A DNA stretch of 64,000 nucleotides from Fulvimarina endophytica (GCF_003403015.1 NZ_QURL01000008.1:120239-184238); one strand, 5' to 3'. Shown: positions 10,801 to 19,281, counted from the stretch's first letter. Notes: generated by a model from the sequence alone, not told the origin. Made by a program: numbers and translations.

Positions 10801-13001
10801 GCGGGACGGGCGCGATCGTCCTCACAAGCCAGCTCGGCGCGTCCCATGCGGATTTCCAGACGGCCCTCGAGGCGATTACCTTTTCGAACGCCGGTGACGA
10901 TCCGACGGCGGCCGATCGGCACATCGACGTCACGGTCAATGACGGCCTGCGCGACAGCGCGGTGGCGACGACGACCGTGCATGTCACGCCCGTCGACGAT
11001 CCGGCGACTGCCCTCGCGGCCGACTCGATCGTGACGAACCTGGGTTACACCAACAGCAACAGCTTCGGCGGAACCACGATCACCGTCGCCGACTGGATGC
11101 TGGCCGCCAACGACACCGATGTGGACGGGGTCGTGATCTCCGGTGCCGCGAACCTGTCCGGTCTTGCGAACGTCGCTCACAGTTCCGCGTCCGGATCGGT
11201 CTCCTTCGTCGACCGCGGCGGCCCCGGGGGAACGTTCAGCTATACCTCCGGCGCGCTGTCGGCCACCGTCTCCGTCACCCAGCAGACGAGCGGCACCACG
11301 CTCAATGCGACGTCGGGATCGGGCCAGATCCTGCTCGACAACGGCAGCGCCCACACCATTAGCGGCGGCGCCGGCGCCGACATCATCGTCGGTGGCGGAG
11401 GCAACGACACGATCAATGCCGGGGGCAGCGACGACACGATCGTGTGGAATGCAAACAATGCGGGCGGCGGTTCCAACAACGGCACCGATGGCCGGGACGT
11501 GGTGGATGGCGGCTCGAACGGTGCTGCCGGCGACACCTTCGTCATCAACGGGAGCAACAGCTCGGAGACCTTCAACCTCTATACGCGAGCGGACTGGCTG
11601 GCTCTCGGCGGCACCGGCAACAATGGCCATACGGCAGCGGTCGGGACCGAGATCGTCATCACCCGGGGCGGAACCACCAACGGTGCCGTCATCGCGGAAC
11701 TTCGCAATGTCGAGGAACTGGTGATCAACACCGGGGGCGGAAGCGACACCGTCAATGTCAGCGGCAACTTCGACGCGACGCACCTCAACTACAATACGAT
11801 CCACATCAACGACGAGGATGGCGGCGACACGGTGGACATCACCCGCCTGGCCTCCGATCACCGGATCGTCTTCAGCACGGATGCCTCCGGCCAGGTGATC
11901 GGCGACACGCGTCCCCAGGACATCGTCAACGTCAAAGGCTCCGCCCAGGGCGGACAGCCGGGCGATGCGACCGGCACCGGACAGAATGCGAGCGGAAGCG
12001 GCGCCGCCGAAATTCCGGACGACGACCCGTCCGACCTGGAGGGCGACGCGGACACGCCGCAAGACGGGGCTTCGCAGTCGGAGCCTCCAAGCCATCCGAC
12101 CGAAGACTCAGATGCCGGCTTCGGCACGGCGGATCCGGATCTTCTGGTCGGGGGGGCTGGAGCGGACATCCTTTCGGGTCTTTCAGGCGACGACCTGATC
12201 TTCGGACAGGACGGGGACGACACCCTTCTGGGTGGCGACGGCAACGATCTGATCAAGGGCGGCGCCGGCCGCGACGTCATCATGGGTGGAACCGGCGCCG
12301 ACGATCTCTTCGGCGACGGCGGCGACGACATGATCTTCGGCGACGATGGTTCGGATCGGATCTTCGCCGGCGAGGGGCACGATATCGTCGAAGGCGGTGC
12401 GGGTGCCGATACGGTCTATCTCGGTGCCGGAGACGACCGGGTGATCGCGACGATGAACGACGGCGACGACGTCTACTGGGGCGATGCCGGGACCGATACG
12501 CTCGATCTGGCAGCGATCATGAGCGACCTCACCGTCGATCTCGGCAGTGGCCTCATGCAGCATGGCAGCGTTTCGAGCATCGCCAGCGGTTACGACACGA
12601 TCTTCGGTTTCGAGAACGTCATCGGCGGTGCGGGGAACGATACGATCGTCGCATCGAACCTTGCGAACGTCATGGATGGCGGCGGCGGCAACGACACCTT
12701 CGTCTTCAACTCCGCCGAGGCAGCCAGAGGCGATACGATCGTCGGCTTCCAGCCGGGTGACGTGATCGACCTGTCGGGCATCGATGCCGATCGCGGAAGC
12801 GCCGGGCACCAGAACTTCGTCCTCTTCGCAGGCACGAGCTTCACGGCGATCGGTCAGGTCATGGTGACCCACGAGACGCGTGACGACGGCGAGCACACGC
12901 TCGTGACAGCGCATCTGAGCGAGGACGGCGCTGACGACTTCAGCATCGATCTGACGGGGCGCCACGATCTGACGAAAGCGGATTTCCACGGCATCAACTG
13001 A
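4890..13001 (+). CDS. Giant RTX haem peroxidase (bacterial peroxicin, animal-peroxidase superfamily)
   Basis: This is a 2703-residue secreted peroxidase. The N-terminal 350 residues are of unknown fold and include a Thr-rich stretch near 200-215. The animal-type haem peroxidase domain spans about 370-1170. It has distal H421 in GQFFDHGLDF, the catalytic Arg region around R730 in GDGRANENFGLT, proximal H861 in FRFGHS, and the family motif NIARGRDVGLP. RTX calcium-binding nonapeptides occupy about 1230-1415, with more near 1470-1515, 2155-2180 and 2410-2510. Between them are a beta-rich domain (about 1723-1905) and a cadherin-like domain (about 1910-2040). The last 130 residues resemble a type I secretion signal region. 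There is no Sec signal peptide, fitting export by the exporter encoded just downstream. GGAGAAG lies 5 bases before the ATG. Haem peroxidase-RTX fusions are known as peroxicins; the substrate and role (halide oxidation, biofilm, competition) are unknown. Confidence 0.93.
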   Translation: MSTFNASLKPFVINATDIRFLTDQVGFLPLFDAQGRIIVAWDGVGPVFDFSGNPYAEQGSPQANLAKWGQSYQNFTDLSGTRDVSGYWNNLAPLLAHYGDTGQLFPRMMTADYSGYLVQVTGNPTIGPVLVASSEPVATTTQENVQVLLDSGVYSVFSAPGVAKTIHEIVTSGTSVSTAVAAVTSTVVNDGHHIALTATTTTTSSTTTTTSYDYVQDETRTVLTSANGTSETVSTAVVATSDPVTVTQSVDGIVSTVFSGGELVGELNGVKLHGFTTDYALSHQDYTVQAALGGAEGDTVSSDGTAINIRNVVDYTPRMISRTITTAGVTYDTWANHSDNPAAGDHRPGEIYYGADGVSGEATVLDWGALETVANGGLGQVDTQARLEASAGQNDHFIGSLNPGVSPSNGFFVLFGQFFDHGLDFIDKGQSDGAGRNVTIKIALGVDDPLYGMLGPDGRPVTEITINRSTVETLDANGSEYVNHVSPFIDQSQTYGSDVQRTQLLREWVSSDGGQSFHAGMKLLDGATLQTPWARPDGTLTHETLPTLNELRAHIDATGRASLTWDDIGNLRNRDGAGQLSGGSSGESLLLDMNPRFDTAHLIAAQGETPAEVARVEAAIAFLNTYGVRPAHPDGQGGTVPADTFGFNQDGMLALTLGSDLSMGPGQPVIAAGTSLTGASALAGWVDFSNFSIMQTPPGIPSTFIEGVRSAVSDILMASVGDHYIAGDGRANENFGLTSIHHVFHEEHNYQVENLIDALHRQDVVTNDVTHEKLHEFQIDTGHGMNAAGDYLQADGVSISWNEDKIFQGAKLIVEMEYQHAAVDQYARNVSPNIQEFVGYSPDKQPDVTMEYSQAAFRFGHSTLRETIDTIDPTHGITGKIMGYALHDAFLSPESFGKVGPGSILLGMTHQQQSEIDEFVTPALNQGLLGQPLDLAAINIARGRDVGLPALNDFREALGLQRYTSWNDFGQNMQHPSSLANFIAAYSFDGALDKANAVLDLASQAFETSAAGLTLGAILGWAGPVADLVSRAYAFLSGDETRGGAGTLGFNQIDTWLGGLAEVHQPGGLLGETFDTVFVAQIESLMDGDRFYYLYRLAGQQFGEEVANGQLKDLVERNTGLVHLNGNVFGYADQYVDLGARKEVVAEGAEALTTGNEHKYGDLADVASGAIGIYSNGGLSSANDGHLITINGQTYVQDTRLQNLDPDSVYALNDFMNLDGTPNTGAESNEVIVGTAGNDLIYAQGGDDTVYGEDGDDIIYGGFGIDRLYGGAGSDRMYGGDNPDLMDGGSGDDFLYGESSGTDINGADQIIGGSGNDYIEGGVGIDKLSAGSGDDIIHGGQDTDPFTHGGDGNDLVFGDSGGDILYGDNGDDIVVGGADQDQLFGNDGDDILLPGDPTGALTIGGDEVLGGDGVDRNDKGFDLIDFSDNTVRPGGVRFDLFNQANPATTPNGSASQVQSFQLDGVIGSAGDDTIIGNDETSAGAGADASIAGDNWLIGGSGNDTFTGMGGNDIIVGGSIRLDALIGRYSQEEGTADYYNHNNGNDGLTEEDRLQDALYQGASHRVAWNETIDGSGLLDGSETGMFDKHFTEMLRTRLFKDTVLGDGDGGAPGQGGDLGKEDTAVYSGTIDLDRPDRSDYRVEAVDAHGDLVADPHADGFFALRITDMRTATDFIDANGQAILDANGVPLSNEGTDLLIGIENLRFANGTVKAGAFFDKAPSVDLHAQLTNVSLAASDAFAGSPSNNPYGRGSGWTGGWTETADGNGSSSSGQIHYQAVGQSDGVLQINGGPGSGFNNPYNGASISRGVNLSGYGTAHVSFDVSESGLGVGETVEVWMTDNQNTPGANDVLVTTIDRNTGNAGTVSFDVTGNFTQNSRLFFVATAMNAVTDVVQIDNISVTATRIVDAAPGNDYSVNYTEQQAAPPAIASTPSITDQDDTLIFSARAVIRDAVTGDRLTVGTLPAGIVAAGSGTGAIVLTSQLGASHADFQTALEAITFSNAGDDPTAADRHIDVTVNDGLRDSAVATTTVHVTPVDDPATALAADSIVTNLGYTNSNSFGGTTITVADWMLAANDTDVDGVVISGAANLSGLANVAHSSASGSVSFVDRGGPGGTFSYTSGALSATVSVTQQTSGTTLNATSGSGQILLDNGSAHTISGGAGADIIVGGGGNDTINAGGSDDTIVWNANNAGGGSNNGTDGRDVVDGGSNGAAGDTFVINGSNSSETFNLYTRADWLALGGTGNNGHTAAVGTEIVITRGGTTNGAVIAELRNVEELVINTGGGSDTVNVSGNFDATHLNYNTIHINDEDGGDTVDITRLASDHRIVFSTDASGQVIGDTRPQDIVNVKGSAQGGQPGDATGTGQNASGSGAAEIPDDDPSDLEGDADTPQDGASQSEPPSHPTEDSDAGFGTADPDLLVGGAGADILSGLSGDDLIFGQDGDDTLLGGDGNDLIKGGAGRDVIMGGTGADDLFGDGGDDMIFGDDGSDRIFAGEGHDIVEGGAGADTVYLGAGDDRVIATMNDGDDVYWGDAGTDTLDLAAIMSDLTVDLGSGLMQHGSVSSIASGYDTIFGFENVIGGAGNDTIVASNLANVMDGGGGNDTFVFNSAEAARGDTIVGFQPGDVIDLSGIDADRGSAGHQNFVLFAGTSFTAIGQVMVTHETRDDGEHTLVTAHLSEDGADDFSIDLTGRHDLTKADFHGIN

Positions 13002-13018
13002 TCTGCCGAACGCGTGGT

Positions 13019-13039
13019 CGGGCGGCATGATGCCGCCCG
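13019..13039 (+). terminator. Strong hairpin between peroxidase gene and exporter gene
   Basis: CGGGCGGCAT and ATGCCGCCCG form a nearly perfect palindrome 18 bases after the peroxidase stop codon. No T-tract follows, so it may act as a partial terminator or mRNA-stabilising structure that lets the abundant secreted protein be expressed above its exporter. Its function is inferred from position. Confidence 0.5.
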
Positions 13040-13134
13040 CAATCTTCTGAATTCGTCTCCCGAAGCACGGCATCAGCCCCGAAGACATCTGGCTTTCGAA
13101 CGTGCCCGGGACCTTGAGGTGGAGCGGAGGTTTC

Positions 13135-14904
13135 ATGGCCAGGGATCGCAAGAAGCCGAAGACCGGCAAAGCATTGATGACCGAGAAGATCGGACGCTAC
13201 CGCGGCCTCGCGATCTTCCTTCTCCTTCTGTCGGGGGTCATCAATCTGCTGGCACTGACCGGCTCGTTCTACATGCTTCAGATCTACGACCGTGCGCTGA
13301 CGAGCGGCAGCGTGCCCACCCTCGTCGCGATCTCGGTGCTGGCGATCGGGCTCTATCTCTTCCAGGGGATCTTCGATGTCCTGAGATCGCAGATCCTCGT
13401 GCGCTTCGGTGCGCGGATGGATGCGCGTCTCGCGCCCCTGGCGCACGAGGTGGTGATCGAGATGCCGCGCTACGGCTACTCGACCACCGAGGCGCTCGAA
13501 CGCGGCAGGGATGTCGACACGGTGCGCAACTTCGTGGCCAGCCCGGCGCCGGGGGCGCTCTTCGACCTGCCCTGGATGCCCCTCTTCCTCGTCTTCGTCT
13601 TCGTCCTCCATCCGCTTCTCGGCCTTCTCACCAGCGCGGGCGCGCTCGTTCTGATCGCCCTGACGACATTGACCGGCTTCGTTACGCGAAATTCCGCCGC
13701 AGACTTGCAGAAGGCCGCCGTGCTTCGCGGCAATCTCGCCGACTGCCATGCGCGAAACGCGGACATCCTGCGCGCCATGGGCTTTGCCGGGCGGGCGGTC
13801 GCCCGGTTTGAGGCGGCGAACGAACGCCATCTCGATCTCCAGACGCGCACGAGCGATGTCGCAGGCTCCTTCAGCGGCCTGTCGAAGGTCCTTCGCATGA
13901 TGCTCCAGTCCGCGCTTCTCGGTCTGGGCGCCTACCTGACCATGCGCGGGGAGCTTTCGGCCGGTTCGATCATCGCCTGCTCGGTCGCCTCCGCCAGAGC
14001 GCTGGCGCCCGTCGACATGATCCTTGGCCAGTGGAAGGCCATGGGGGCGGCGAGGCGCAGCTTCGATCGTCTCCAGGAAACGATCGAGGCGATGGACGAC
14101 GACGGCAGGTTCCTTGCGCTTCCGGCTCCGACGAAGTCGATCAAGGTGGAGAAGATCACGATCGTCGCGCCGGCCACCGGAACGATTCTCGTCAGCGAGG
14201 TGTCCTTCGACGTGAAAGCCGGCCAGGCCCTCGGCCTGATCGGACCGAGCGGAGGCGGTAAGACGTCGCTCGCCAAGGGGCTCGTGGGCGTCTGGCCGCT
14301 TCTGAGAGGTCATGTGCGCCTCGACGATGCCGATCTGGACCAGTGGCGTCCAGAGGTTCTCGGGCAGAGCATCGGCTATCTGCCGCAGGACGTCGCCCTT
14401 CTCGACGGCACCATCGCGGAGAACATCGCTCGGTTCGATCCGGATGCCGATCCCGGCTCGATCATCGCCGCGGCGCGCGCCGCCGGCGTTCATGAAATGA
14501 TCGTCCGCCTGCCCGGGGGATACCAGACCGAACTCGGACCGAACGGCACGTCACTCTCGGCCGGGCAGCGACAGCGCATCGGTCTTGCCCGGGCGCTCTA
14601 CGGCAACCCGTTCCTGGTCGTTCTCGACGAGCCGAACTCCAATCTCGACGCCGAAGGGGAGGCGGCCCTGACCGAAGCCATCAGGGCGGTGCGCGAGCGG
14701 GGCGGCATCGCGATCGTCATCGCACACCGTCCAAGCGCCCTCGTGGCCGTCGATCTCGTCGCCATCGTTCAAAACGGCAGGTTGCACGCCTTCGGCTCGA
14801 AGGACGAAGTGTTGCAGCCATCGCCGCGCCCGGTCCCGTACGCCCCGATCTACGGCGGAGCGAGCGCAAGCGCTGGCCGCGCAACGGCCGCGCCTTCGAA
14901 GTAG
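13135..14904 (+). CDS. Type I secretion system ABC transporter, PrtD/AprD-like permease-ATPase
   Basis: This 589-residue inner-membrane ABC exporter powers one-step secretion of RTX proteins to the outside. An N-terminal transmembrane domain (about 20-310, ABC exporter fold) is followed by a nucleotide-binding domain with Walker A GPSGGGKT at 370-377, signature LSAGQRQR from 474, Walker B VVLDEP with D498 and E499, and an H-loop in AHRPS. The ATG at 13135 has a good Shine-Dalgarno, GGAGCGGAGG, four bases upstream. Upstream and downstream genes encode RTX proteins, and an adaptor gene follows, so the likely substrates are local. The outer-membrane TolC-like component is not in the window and is probably encoded elsewhere. 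Confidence 0.95.
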   Translation: MARDRKKPKTGKALMTEKIGRYRGLAIFLLLLSGVINLLALTGSFYMLQIYDRALTSGSVPTLVAISVLAIGLYLFQGIFDVLRSQILVRFGARMDARLAPLAHEVVIEMPRYGYSTTEALERGRDVDTVRNFVASPAPGALFDLPWMPLFLVFVFVLHPLLGLLTSAGALVLIALTTLTGFVTRNSAADLQKAAVLRGNLADCHARNADILRAMGFAGRAVARFEAANERHLDLQTRTSDVAGSFSGLSKVLRMMLQSALLGLGAYLTMRGELSAGSIIACSVASARALAPVDMILGQWKAMGAARRSFDRLQETIEAMDDDGRFLALPAPTKSIKVEKITIVAPATGTILVSEVSFDVKAGQALGLIGPSGGGKTSLAKGLVGVWPLLRGHVRLDDADLDQWRPEVLGQSIGYLPQDVALLDGTIAENIARFDPDADPGSIIAAARAAGVHEMIVRLPGGYQTELGPNGTSLSAGQRQRIGLARALYGNPFLVVLDEPNSNLDAEGEAALTEAIRAVRERGGIAIVIAHRPSALVAVDLVAIVQNGRLHAFGSKDEVLQPSPRPVPYAPIYGGASASAGRATAAPSK

Positions 14905-14916
14905 AGGCGACGTTCG

Positions 14917-17364
14917 ATGGACCAGCCCCTCAGGATCGACATACCGCAGGGCGATCAGGCTGATGCGCCGAAGGGCCGGTTCGAGGCCGACACGCCGAAA
15001 ACCAAACTTCGTTCCGTCTCTGTCCTGCCTTTCATCATCGGTGGTCTGCTCTGGGTGCTCGCCAAGATCGAAGGCAGCCAGAAGGCGCCCGAGGACGAGC
15101 CGCATGGATCGCCGCATCCGAAGCAGCCGCCGGCTCCCGACGATACCGCCGTGCCGGCTGCAAGGACCGAGCCAGACGATCAGTCCGCCGAAAACGTCCT
15201 GCGGATCGCCGACTATCTGGATACGCTCTCCGGACGCAAGGTGCCGGTGATCGCCGCGGCGACGCAGAGCCCGGTCGCCTTTCTGGCATCCGAGGGGGCG
15301 CTGAGTTTCGACGCGTCATTTGAACGGGTGAGGGCCTTTTCGCTTTCCGATCATTCGTCGGGGCGGGCCACGGTGCAGCAGGCGGGCCGGCGCCTCTTCA
15401 GTCCGGGCGAGCACGCCGAAAGAGAAGCGCCCGTTTCTCCTGAAGAGACGCGTCCTGCCCATGGCGTCTCTCCCCGTGAAAATGCAGGCATGGAACCGTT
15501 CGGCTCGGCGGATCGCGATGCCGCTCCCAAGCCCATCGGCGACCATTCCTGCACGGGGTCCGCAGAGCCGCCGAGCCCGTCACCGGCAGGCGAGGACGAT
15601 CTGCCGGGCAGCGGCGGTCAGGCTCCCGCCGGTGACGGCGTCACCGCGCCTCAAGGCCGGGCCAATCGCCGGCCGGTCCTTCTCAGTCCGGTCTATCTCA
15701 CCGATGGCCGGATGAACGTCTCGATCCTCATCACCGCATCCATGTTCCTGATGGGCGCGAGCGATCCGGACGGGGACAGCCTCGCTTTGGGGATCATCGA
15801 GGCAGATGGTGGAAAGCTGCTCCGGATCGGACCCGAGCAGTGGATCTTCACGCCGGACGTCGATTCCACTCGTCCCGTCGTCTTTCATTACGAGGTGACC
15901 GACGGCATCGAGGCGGTCGAGCAGATCGCCCATCTGAAAATCCTCCCCGACTCGGGTAACGAGATCGTCGGAACGGAAGGAGACGACGTCCTTCTGGGCA
16001 CGCCGCTCGCGGATGTCATCTTCGGCGGCGATGGCGACGACATCGTCTACGGCCGCAAGGCGGCCGACGTCATCTATGGTGGAGCCGGAGAAGACCGGTT
16101 GATTGGCGGCGATGGCGACGATGCCATCCATGGCGGGCCGGGCGACGACATCCTCTTCGGTGGTTCAGGCGACGACGTCCTGTTCGGCGAGGACGGCAAC
16201 GATGTTCTCTACGGCGAAGACGGAAACGACGTCCTCGATGGCGGCTCCGGCAGTGACGAATTGCATGGTGGCTCCGGACGCGACGTGCTGGACGGCGGTT
16301 CGGGCGACGACATTCTCTATGGAGACGCGGGTGACGACGTTCTCGACGGCGGCGAGGGCGCGGATGCGCTCTACGGTGGCAACGGTTCGGACGTGCTCGT
16401 CGCAGGTGCGGGCGACGACCGCCTATACGGGGGCGCAGGCGACGACCTGCTCGACGGCGGCAGCGGCGACGACGAGTTGCATGGAGATGCCGGAAAGGAC
16501 GAACTGAACGCTGGTGCGGGCGACGACCTTCTCTTCGGAGGGGAGGGAGACGACGTTCTCGACGGCGGCGACGGCGACGACGTCCTTGCCGGCGATGCTG
16601 GGAACGACACTCTCCAGGGCGGGATGGGTGACGATCGTCTCGATGGCGGCGACGGAGCGGATGATCTTTCGGGCGGCGGAGGTAACGATACGCTCCTCGG
16701 CGGCGACGGCGAGGACGTCCTTCGCGACGACCAGGGTCTCGATCATCTCGATGGCGGGAGCGGGAACGACCATTTCGTGGCGGTCGCCGACGGCGTGGTC
16801 GACGAGTATCGCGGAGGCGAGGGATGCGACACCATCGATCTGCGCAACGAGGGCTTCGATACCGTTGTCGATCTTCCCAACGCGAGCCTCTGGATTGCCG
16901 ACCGTGAGGAAGCCCGCCTCTTCAGCATCGAGAACATCGTGGGGGGAAGGGGCGACGACCGTCTGATCGCAAGCGACGACGTCAACGTCATGGTCGGCAA
17001 TAGCGGGCACGACACGTTCGTCTTTCGCAGTCTCGACGCGATCCGCAATCACGGCGGGCCGAGCGACCGCATTGTCGATTTCGAACCCGGAGACCGGATC
17101 GATCTCTCGCGTATCGAGATCGCAGAAGATGGCTTCGGCAGCCAGAAGCTGTTCTTCGCCGGTGCCGCCTTGGAGAGCGCCGAAGACATCGGTGCCCTAA
17201 CCTTCGAGCATCGTCTGCTCGACGACGGAGGCGAAGAGACGGTTCTCGTCGCCCATCTCGGCGATCGGCCGGCGGATGATGCCGAGATCATCCTCGACGG
17301 CTGGCATGAACTGACGGCAGCAGATTTCGATCTCGGCGAACGCACGATCGTCGAACATGCGTGA
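14917..17364 (+). CDS. RTX protein with N-terminal membrane helix and cadherin-like domain
   Basis: This 815-residue protein is encoded between the exporter and adaptor genes, 12 bases after the former. A hydrophobic helix lies at about 33-50 (VSVLPFIIGGLLWVLAKI), with no signal-peptide cleavage site evident. A long acidic/proline-rich disordered segment follows, then a cadherin-like beta domain at about 245-350 (NRRPVLLSP to TDGIEAVEQIAHLKI). About 30 consecutive GGxGxDxxx nonapeptides cover about 352-622, one of the longest uninterrupted blocks in the window. The C-terminal 190 residues resemble the terminal region of the RTX peroxidase (VDFEPGDRIDLSRI; DGWHELTAADF) and may form the type I secretion signal. 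It could be a surface-retained adhesin or a calcium-binding accessory for secretion. The N-terminal anchor in a type I substrate is unusual. Its function is not known. Confidence 0.88.
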   Translation: MDQPLRIDIPQGDQADAPKGRFEADTPKTKLRSVSVLPFIIGGLLWVLAKIEGSQKAPEDEPHGSPHPKQPPAPDDTAVPAARTEPDDQSAENVLRIADYLDTLSGRKVPVIAAATQSPVAFLASEGALSFDASFERVRAFSLSDHSSGRATVQQAGRRLFSPGEHAEREAPVSPEETRPAHGVSPRENAGMEPFGSADRDAAPKPIGDHSCTGSAEPPSPSPAGEDDLPGSGGQAPAGDGVTAPQGRANRRPVLLSPVYLTDGRMNVSILITASMFLMGASDPDGDSLALGIIEADGGKLLRIGPEQWIFTPDVDSTRPVVFHYEVTDGIEAVEQIAHLKILPDSGNEIVGTEGDDVLLGTPLADVIFGGDGDDIVYGRKAADVIYGGAGEDRLIGGDGDDAIHGGPGDDILFGGSGDDVLFGEDGNDVLYGEDGNDVLDGGSGSDELHGGSGRDVLDGGSGDDILYGDAGDDVLDGGEGADALYGGNGSDVLVAGAGDDRLYGGAGDDLLDGGSGDDELHGDAGKDELNAGAGDDLLFGGEGDDVLDGGDGDDVLAGDAGNDTLQGGMGDDRLDGGDGADDLSGGGGNDTLLGGDGEDVLRDDQGLDHLDGGSGNDHFVAVADGVVDEYRGGEGCDTIDLRNEGFDTVVDLPNASLWIADREEARLFSIENIVGGRGDDRLIASDDVNVMVGNSGHDTFVFRSLDAIRNHGGPSDRIVDFEPGDRIDLSRIEIAEDGFGSQKLFFAGAALESAEDIGALTFEHRLLDDGGEETVLVAHLGDRPADDAEIILDGWHELTAADFDLGERTIVEHA

Positions 17365-17430
17365 AACCGGACGAACTGGTCGAGAAAAGACGACAAGACA
17401 AGCCTCGAGGCCCTGTTGGAGGAAGATGAA

Positions 17431-18747
17431 ATGACACGGTCCGCAACCAGCCCGCGATCTGCACGACCACGGGACAAGAATTTCGGAGTGAGATCGCGGG
17501 TCTTTCTCGCGAGCAGCTTTGCCGTCCTTCTTGTCGTCGGTTGCGGAGGCTGGGCCGCACAGGCGAAACTTTCGGGCGCGGTCATCGCTCATGGCACGGT
17601 GGCGGTCCGCACCCAGATCAAGGAGGTACAGCATCGAGATGGCGGAATCGTCGAGGATATTCTCGTTGCGCCGGGGGCGAAGGTCGAAGCCGGGGCCGTG
17701 GTGCTGCGTCTGGACCAGACCCAGACGAGAGCCGAACTCGGCGTTCTGCGCTCGCAGCTCGCAGAGCTTGGAGGCCGAAAGGCCCGCTTGATCGCAGAAC
17801 GCGACGGGCTCGAAGCGATCGTCGTCGACAAGGAAGCGCGCGGCGACGGCGTCTCCGAAGCGATCGTGGACGGCGAAAGGAGACTGTTCGAGGAGAACCG
17901 CGCCACGCGGGATGCGCAGAGAAAGCAGTTGCAGGCGCAGATCGATCAGTTCGAAGAAGAGATACGTGGCCTTGAGGCACAGCAGACGTCGAACAGCGAG
18001 GAGAGAACGCTCGTTGCCGAGGATCTCGATCGATTGATGCCCCTCGTTCGCAAACAGATGGTCGAGGTCAGCCGGACGCGAACACTCGAGCGCGATATCG
18101 CTCGGCTCGACGGGCTCGCCGGCGAACTGTCCGCCAATATCGCACGTGCGAGAGGGCAGATCAGTGAATCGCAACTGAAACTGATCGAGCTCGACCAGCA
18201 AGTGCGCACGGACGCGCAACGCGAGCTTCGGGATGTCGAGGGCCGCATATCCGAGCTTCATGAACGTGCGGTCGCCGCGGCCGACAAGCTCGCACGAATG
18301 GACGTGCGTGCTCCGATCGGTGGAACGGTGAACGAAGTTCGGGTGCATACGATTGGAGGCGTCATCGCCGCCGGAGAGACCGTGATGACGATCGTCCCGA
18401 AAGGTGAGGACCTCGTGGTCGAGGCGCGCCTTTCCCCCGTCGACATCGACCAGGTCGAGCCGGGCCAGACCGCAAAGCTTCGCTTCTCCGCCTTCAATCA
18501 GCGCACGACGCCTGAGATAACAGGGACCGTCGAGGTTGTAACCGCGGCCGCAAGCGTCGATGAGGCAACCAGACAGGCGTTCTATCTTGCGACCGTCCGG
18601 ATTCCGCGCCATTCGGAAATCAGCCAGAAATCGATTGTCCCCGGCATGCCTGTCGACGTCTTCCTTCAAACCAAGGAGCGGACCGCACTCTCATATCTGA
18701 TCAAACCCTTCACCGATCAGATGCAGCGAGCCCTGCGGGAGGAATGA
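17431..18747 (+). CDS. Type I secretion periplasmic adaptor, HlyD/PrtE family
   Basis: This 438-residue membrane-fusion protein links the ABC exporter to an outer-membrane channel. A short cytoplasmic tail is followed by one transmembrane helix at about 24-40. Next comes a lipoyl-like half (HRDGGIVEDILVAPGAKVEAG), a long coiled-coil hairpin (about 90-280) and the beta-barrel part with RAPIGGTVNEV and the C-terminal IVPGMPVDVFL motif. The ATG at 17431 is preferred over an in-frame TTG 15 bases upstream because GGAGGAAG lies ideally placed before it. It is the last gene of the secretion cluster. Confidence 0.94.
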   Translation: MTRSATSPRSARPRDKNFGVRSRVFLASSFAVLLVVGCGGWAAQAKLSGAVIAHGTVAVRTQIKEVQHRDGGIVEDILVAPGAKVEAGAVVLRLDQTQTRAELGVLRSQLAELGGRKARLIAERDGLEAIVVDKEARGDGVSEAIVDGERRLFEENRATRDAQRKQLQAQIDQFEEEIRGLEAQQTSNSEERTLVAEDLDRLMPLVRKQMVEVSRTRTLERDIARLDGLAGELSANIARARGQISESQLKLIELDQQVRTDAQRELRDVEGRISELHERAVAAADKLARMDVRAPIGGTVNEVRVHTIGGVIAAGETVMTIVPKGEDLVVEARLSPVDIDQVEPGQTAKLRFSAFNQRTTPEITGTVEVVTAAASVDEATRQAFYLATVRIPRHSEISQKSIVPGMPVDVFLQTKERTALSYLIKPFTDQMQRALREE

Positions 18748-19281
18748 TACCGGCGGACTTGCGAGAACGCTTCGTTCGTACCGCTGCGGCTTCGGGCGAG
18801 GATGCACACGATCGATCAGAGAATGGTGGGGCTTCAGCCATCCCCGCATCTGACCAGCGCCTCGTCCGAGTTTCCCTTCGGAAAAGGTCGGCGTCCTGTC
18901 CTCCATTCGCCCGCCGTCCTCATCTCCGCCTTCAGCTGCCCGTCTGCCTCCCGGTTCCTCGAACCGGCCCCCGTGCATAAGCTGCAGGGTACCCGGCTCT
19001 ACGCCGTGTCTCGCAGATCGAACATATGCCGAGGCTCACCCGGATCGGCGGCCTCGAGCGACCGACATCCAGATCCTTCGGACGACGGATGTGGAAGCGA
19101 TAGATCGTCACGAACCGGACGAGACAGGGACCCGATCCGCGTCGGTTCGCGCTCGACTTGATTGGCTCCGATGGCCCGCCACGCGATACACGGCACGATA
19201 GACCCGCTAACGCCGACATTCCCACGCTCCCGAAACAGGTGTGTCGATCGGGTCGAATGCGTTAATCAGCGGGATTTTAAA
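18748..19281. other. Intergenic region, no gene recognised
   Basis: About 530 bases after the adaptor gene contain only short open frames without recognisable domains or start signals. The last 150 bases, and those up to the zorD stop codon, are visibly more AT-rich than the surroundings, as is common at island borders. No tRNA, IS end or terminator with a T-tract was seen here. Confidence 0.5.

Noticed and set aside
5688..12095. A 2135-codon open frame on the minus strand, antisense to the RTX peroxidase
   Set aside because: It is a mirror of the GC-rich, Gly/Asp-rich repeat coding of the peroxidase. Its translation is a low-complexity Val/Arg/Asp mix with no domain, and the plus-strand frame has clear motifs.
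18744..19161. Short open frames after the HlyD gene
   Set aside because: Arg/Ser-rich translations without start signals or homology; treated as intergenic.
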